Source: Zygnema cylindricum
Taxonomy: Eukaryota > Streptophyta > Zygnematophyceae > Zygnematales > Zygnemataceae
Direction: 5' to 3'
Length of the DNA: 64,000 nt
Assembly (NCBI GenBank): GCA_037447655.1
Contig: JBBHKE010000113.1
Coordinates: 21,023 to 85,022, forward strand
The notes beneath the pieces are model-generated. The model did not search any database and was not told the origin of the DNA. It saw only the letters and a list, made by a program, of their open reading frames with translations. Shown in pieces: positions 60,892 through 64,000 of this stretch. Position numbers and translations under genes: made by a program. Every line of letters starts with the position of its first letter. The first letter of the stretch is position 1.

Positions 60892-62399
60892 GGGTGGCGT
60901 TTCATCAGGAAATTCTATAATTGTACAACAAACATTACAGGATGCTACAATTTGAACGATGTTCTATCGCGCAGAGTCTGTAATCCACGTGCTCAAAACT
61001 GAATGGTACCACGTAAGATAAGATCGCATATTGAAAATCTTTAAATATTCTTCTTACCGACCAACTTCAACTTGAAATCTTCATTTGCGTACCATGTATG
61101 TGTGGACCAGGTCATCGTACGACATAATTTTTGTACTCTTTGCCATAGATGTCTTATTCGTACGGATTTGGATTTTTTTACGAAAACTACGTAGTATTCG
61201 TTTGTTTTGTAGCTTTCGTAAATTTCGTACGTCTCAACTGTACAGAAAATTGTACGGACATTAAATTTTTTATTTTTTTGCTTCATTTGTGCGCGCTTGT
61301 TTATTATCTTGTCCTCCACTCCGTCTTTAGAAAGAAGCCGCTGTTGGAGACGCCGTAAATTCAAGCGCGCGCCGCTAGTTCGTTGCACTTATCTGTTTTG
61401 CAGTTTTCCTTCATTTGCGCGCTCATATTTTTATCTTAGCGGCGAGCTGCGGAAATTATGGCGTCTCGCATGCGTATTTTTATATGAGCGGCGAGCTGCG
61501 GAATTTATGGCGTCTCGCACGCGTATTTTTATCTGAGCGGCGAGCCGCGGAATTTATGGCGTCTCGCACGCGTATTTTTATCTGAGCGGCGAGCAGCGGA
61601 ATATATGGCGTCTCCAACGGCGGCTTCCTTGAGCCGTTTTGCTTCATTTGCGCGTACATATTTTCATTTGTCCTCCAATCTGTCTTCAGAAGGAAGCCGC
61701 CGTTTGAGACGCCGTAAATTCCGGCGCTCGCCGCTAGTTTGTTGCACTTATTAGTTTTTTAGGGTATTGAATATTTAATTTTTGAAATTTGAAATTAAAA
61801 ATAAACTACGAATTTTACGACGAATTTTATAAAGTTTGAAATTGTTTCATGCGCACGGAACGTAGTATTCGTTAGTTTACTCCGTGCGTTTTATGCGCAT
61901 AGGACATCTATGCTCTTTGCATACGCCTTGTCAGATACCAGCTCAATTTTTTAAGGGTTTTTGACATTTCTGTGTTTCGCGTGACGAATGAGCGGTGCCA
62001 CAAATAGTGTGACGAATGGGCGCTAACAAAAATAGCGTGACGAAAGTTCGTTACGAGATTACTTTTGTGATTTCGGCTAGGATTTTTGAATGGATGTATC
62101 ATGTGCGAAATTTTTCGATTTCCGTTGGTTGCCGTCCTGACACGTATGTTCATTATCCATCGTGTCGCGGCTCAATTTTTTCTGTAAATGGTGATGTACG
62201 ATGTACAGAAACTTTCGAGGCGAATGCTTCGCCAAAATAAATCCAACGGTCATTGTTACCTCCCAGACCTTTGGAGAATATTGACAAGATTCTCTGTAAT
62301 GTTGTTAGCGCATAAAAACAAAATAAGCGGTACGGCCTGATACGGATATGCGCCAATTTCTGTAAACTACCCCACTTTTCGTCTGATGGAACGCCACCC
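60892..62399 (+). mobile_element. TIR element Y (PIF/Harbinger-like, expanded)
   Basis: Ends GGGTGGCGTTTCATCAG and CTGATGGAACGCCACCC are a 17-bp TIR with one mismatch, flanked by TAA (60889-60891, 62400-62402). The 1508-bp length is double that of X and Z because it contains a minisatellite and two flanking direct repeats. The right part matches X in reverse (TACCTCCCAGACC, GTAAACTACCCCACTTTTC). No transposase is seen. Confidence 0.75.
61310..61770. repeat. Direct repeats flanking a 49-bp minisatellite
   Basis: About 90 bp starting GTCCTCCA and including GAGACGCCGTAAATTC and GCCGCTAGTT occur at about 61310-61400 and again at 61671-61762. Between them lie about 3.6 copies of a 49-bp unit starting GGCGAGCTGCGGAATTTATG at 61441, 61490, 61539 and 61588. 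Units are GC-rich and differ by only a few bases. Confidence 0.88.
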
Positions 62400-62633
62400 T
62401 AAGACGAAACCGCAATCCTGGGTGCCGATGCACACGTCAGCATTTCCCTCGCGATTGAATATAGGATTTCGTTATGATAATCATTGCCAAAAAAAAACAT
62501 TTTCCTAACATCGAGACAAAAAAGTTCACGGAAATCAGGACTAATAATATTACTCCATGTTGTCGGCTTTTCCTTCGATCCAAGTATCCGTTTTGGACTT
62601 TGGACCATTTGTTTTCGGATTATGTACGGAATC

Positions 62634-62686
62634 AACAGTACAGTACAGTACACTACAGTACTTAGATGGTACAGTACTGTACTTTG
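62634..62686. repeat. GTACAGTAC palindromic repeat
   Basis: CAGTACAGTACAGTAC, a short loop, and GTACAGTACTGTACTTT give overlapping inverted repeats able to form a hairpin. The 5-bp ACAGT unit repeats in tandem. Confidence 0.7.
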
Positions 62687-62747
62687 ATTCAAGAAAAGTC
62701 GGAAGATGTCGGCGCGACAGGATGGTCACATGGCGACAAATTTTCGC

Positions 62748-62812
62748 GAATCTTTTCCACGTAAAATCTTTTCGATGTAAAATCTTTTCGTGCGAAATAT
62801 TTTCGTGCAAAC
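62748..62812. repeat. 16-bp tandem repeat
   Basis: Four imperfect units of ATCTTTTCGATGTAAA type follow one another (variants ATCTTTTCCACGTAAA, ATCTTTTCGTGCGAAA, TATTTTCGTGCAAAC). Confidence 0.75.
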
Positions 62813-63747
62813 AAGACGGCGCCGCCGCTTCGAAGATAACGATAGTGGCGTATGATTTATCTATGACACGTGGCATAATCGAGCGTGTGAGAGGAGATAG
62901 CCCGCATCCAGTTTCCAATTTCTTCGATCTTTGGTAGGGCTGACCAAAGATCCAATAAGACAAAAAAAGTGGATTATCTCGAGGGAAGTACATCACGACA
63001 AAACTTTCATCAGAAGCGCCAAAAATATGTATTTTTTCACAGAACCATATATAGTCTTTCCAAGTGTTTTCCTATACATTAGAAGTTTTGAGCTATGTAC
63101 CTCATGGCAAAGATTTTTTGTCGTTATCAGAATCATGTCCGTACAGCTGCTTTCTAAAGAGAACAGTCTCTGACGATCGTACTGTACCTCTTGGATCTAC
63201 CGAAATATTTTGTCGTTATTCCACTGCAAGAGGACTTTCCCCCCCCCTTGTAAAAGAATCGGATTTCCCTGCGTCGCCAAGTGTCGCTTTGCGACTTGGA
63301 GCCACTGTGCGACATAAAAGACATTTGCTTTTCGCAGCGGGCGGAAACGACAGGCTGGAAATTACGCACTCTGACACGAGTGAAACTGTTTGATCGGACG
63401 GTGCAGATTCATTCTATCTCATACAGCTGCCACGTTGCAGCAATAATAGAATAAATTCGTCGTATGAAATAATCCAGCTGACATAAAATCAGATTCGTAC
63501 AATGCAGATTGTCCGTTAGCAAGAACCCGCTCGTGTCATAATATGATTGGAAAAAAGTACAGAATCTAGATGCGGTATGATCTGCCTATGTTTTACGTGT
63601 ATACGACAGCCGTGCGTATGATTTTTCCCACCATTCTTGGAAGCATGCCACATCATATCGTCAAAGACCCAATCATCAGCTGGAATTGCACGTGCGATGA
63701 TGCATTCCTGTCGTATGCCACCGTTTAGTGATATCTTGCCGGTAATT

Positions 63748-63990
63748 TTGTCTCACATTCTCACTTCTCTTGTCACTGTCACTTCGCCGCTCTCCTCCAT
63801 CTCTCTGACCCTATTCCCCTTTCTTTCATCCCTCTCTCCCACCTTTGATTTTTTCCTCTTACTCTCATCCCTCTGTCCCTCCTTTCTCTCCACTTTCTCT
63901 CATCCTTACATTCCTCATTTCTCTAGTTCTTTCCTCTTACCGTCCTCTCATAGTCAATATTTTTCTCTCTCTCTCTTTCTCTGCCGACAG
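63748..63990 (+). repeat. Pyrimidine-rich tract
   Basis: About 240 bp are almost entirely C and T on the plus strand (CTCTCC, TTTCTCTC and CATCCCTCTCTCCC units). Such tracts occur in promoters, in MITE interiors and as plain low-complexity DNA. A gene beyond the window cannot be excluded. Confidence 0.8.
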
Positions 63991-64000
63991 CATATGTGCA

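Larger units (their letters stand above)
62403..64000. other. Non-coding right end
   Basis: No convincing gene on either strand. Short overlapping frames of up to about 148 codons on opposite strands (62550-62996) include GTAC palindromes and tandem repeats and do not resemble proteins. The stretch holds a GTAC hairpin, a 16-bp tandem repeat and a pyrimidine tract, listed separately. Confidence 0.5.

Noticed and set aside
62550-62996. Opposing frames of 126 and 148 codons
   Set aside because: They cover the same bases on both strands, translate palindromic GTAC repeats and a tandem repeat, and show no domain or initiation context.
63748-63990. Promoter of a gene beyond the window
   Set aside because: A pyrimidine tract alone is not enough evidence, and similar tracts occur inside the TIR elements.

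Overview
This is repeat-dominated nuclear DNA of a eukaryote with a large genome. I found no convincing host gene, rRNA gene or canonical tRNA gene. The left 50 kb is a pile-up of nested LTR retrotransposons, mostly Ty1/copia with some Ty3/gypsy. The right 13.5 kb is AT-rich and packed with small terminal-inverted-repeat (TIR) elements. A green-lineage (streptophyte) host is the best guess: the copia proteins are plant-like, the primer sites match the plant initiator tRNA-Met anticodon arm as I remember it, and cytosine-methyltransferase-bearing retrotransposons are known from charophyte algae. The species is not determined.

Layout (names are mine). CopA (+, 1-3487) is the 3' end of a copia element inserted in GypA (-, 3488-5281), a gypsy fragment holding a C5 DNA methyltransferase domain and the start of RT. 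CopB (-) is inserted in GypA at 5282. It is itself split by CopC (-, 6411-11975; intact LTRs, 5-bp target-site duplication, one long uninterrupted gag-pol frame) and cut by CopD (-, 13556-18616). CopE (+, 18617-23465) lies head-to-head with CopD. GypB (-, 23785-25871) is a proline-rich, gag-like remnant. GypC (+, 26025-33410) is a gypsy element with LTR-like repeats, a half protease, a second methyltransferase domain, RT, RNase H, integrase and a PHD-like zinc finger. GypD (+, 33411-34414) holds unknown coiled-coil ORFs. CopF (+, 34494-48158) is decayed and split by CopG (+, 37567-44015; two 1049-bp LTRs, 5-bp target-site duplication) and by a 2.6-kb insertion K (44605-47220). An unpaired LTR (48159-49182) and a truncated minus-strand copia element CopH (49183-50277) follow.

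Right arm. A TIR element (50534-52581, TAA duplication) contains a solo LTR with a perfect 5-bp duplication (51197-52501). After it come three copies of one TIR family (52872, 55086, 59551), two hAT-like MITEs (56830, 58709) and two further relatives of the first family (57264, 60892). The last 1.6 kb is non-coding, with GTAC palindromes, a short tandem repeat and a pyrimidine-rich tract.

How the parts work together. The copia elements share a compact design. The gag start codon lies inside the LTR, the primer-binding site is read through as Gag codons, and priming appears to use the anticodon arm of initiator tRNA-Met. LTRs of the CopD/E/G/H clade also carry an antisense tRNA-like segment, a GTAC hairpin, an ATTGG box and usually a G-box-like site. 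The most notable systems are the gypsy lineage that places a cytosine-5 DNA methyltransferase between protease and RT, and the tRNA-like module inside copia LTRs.
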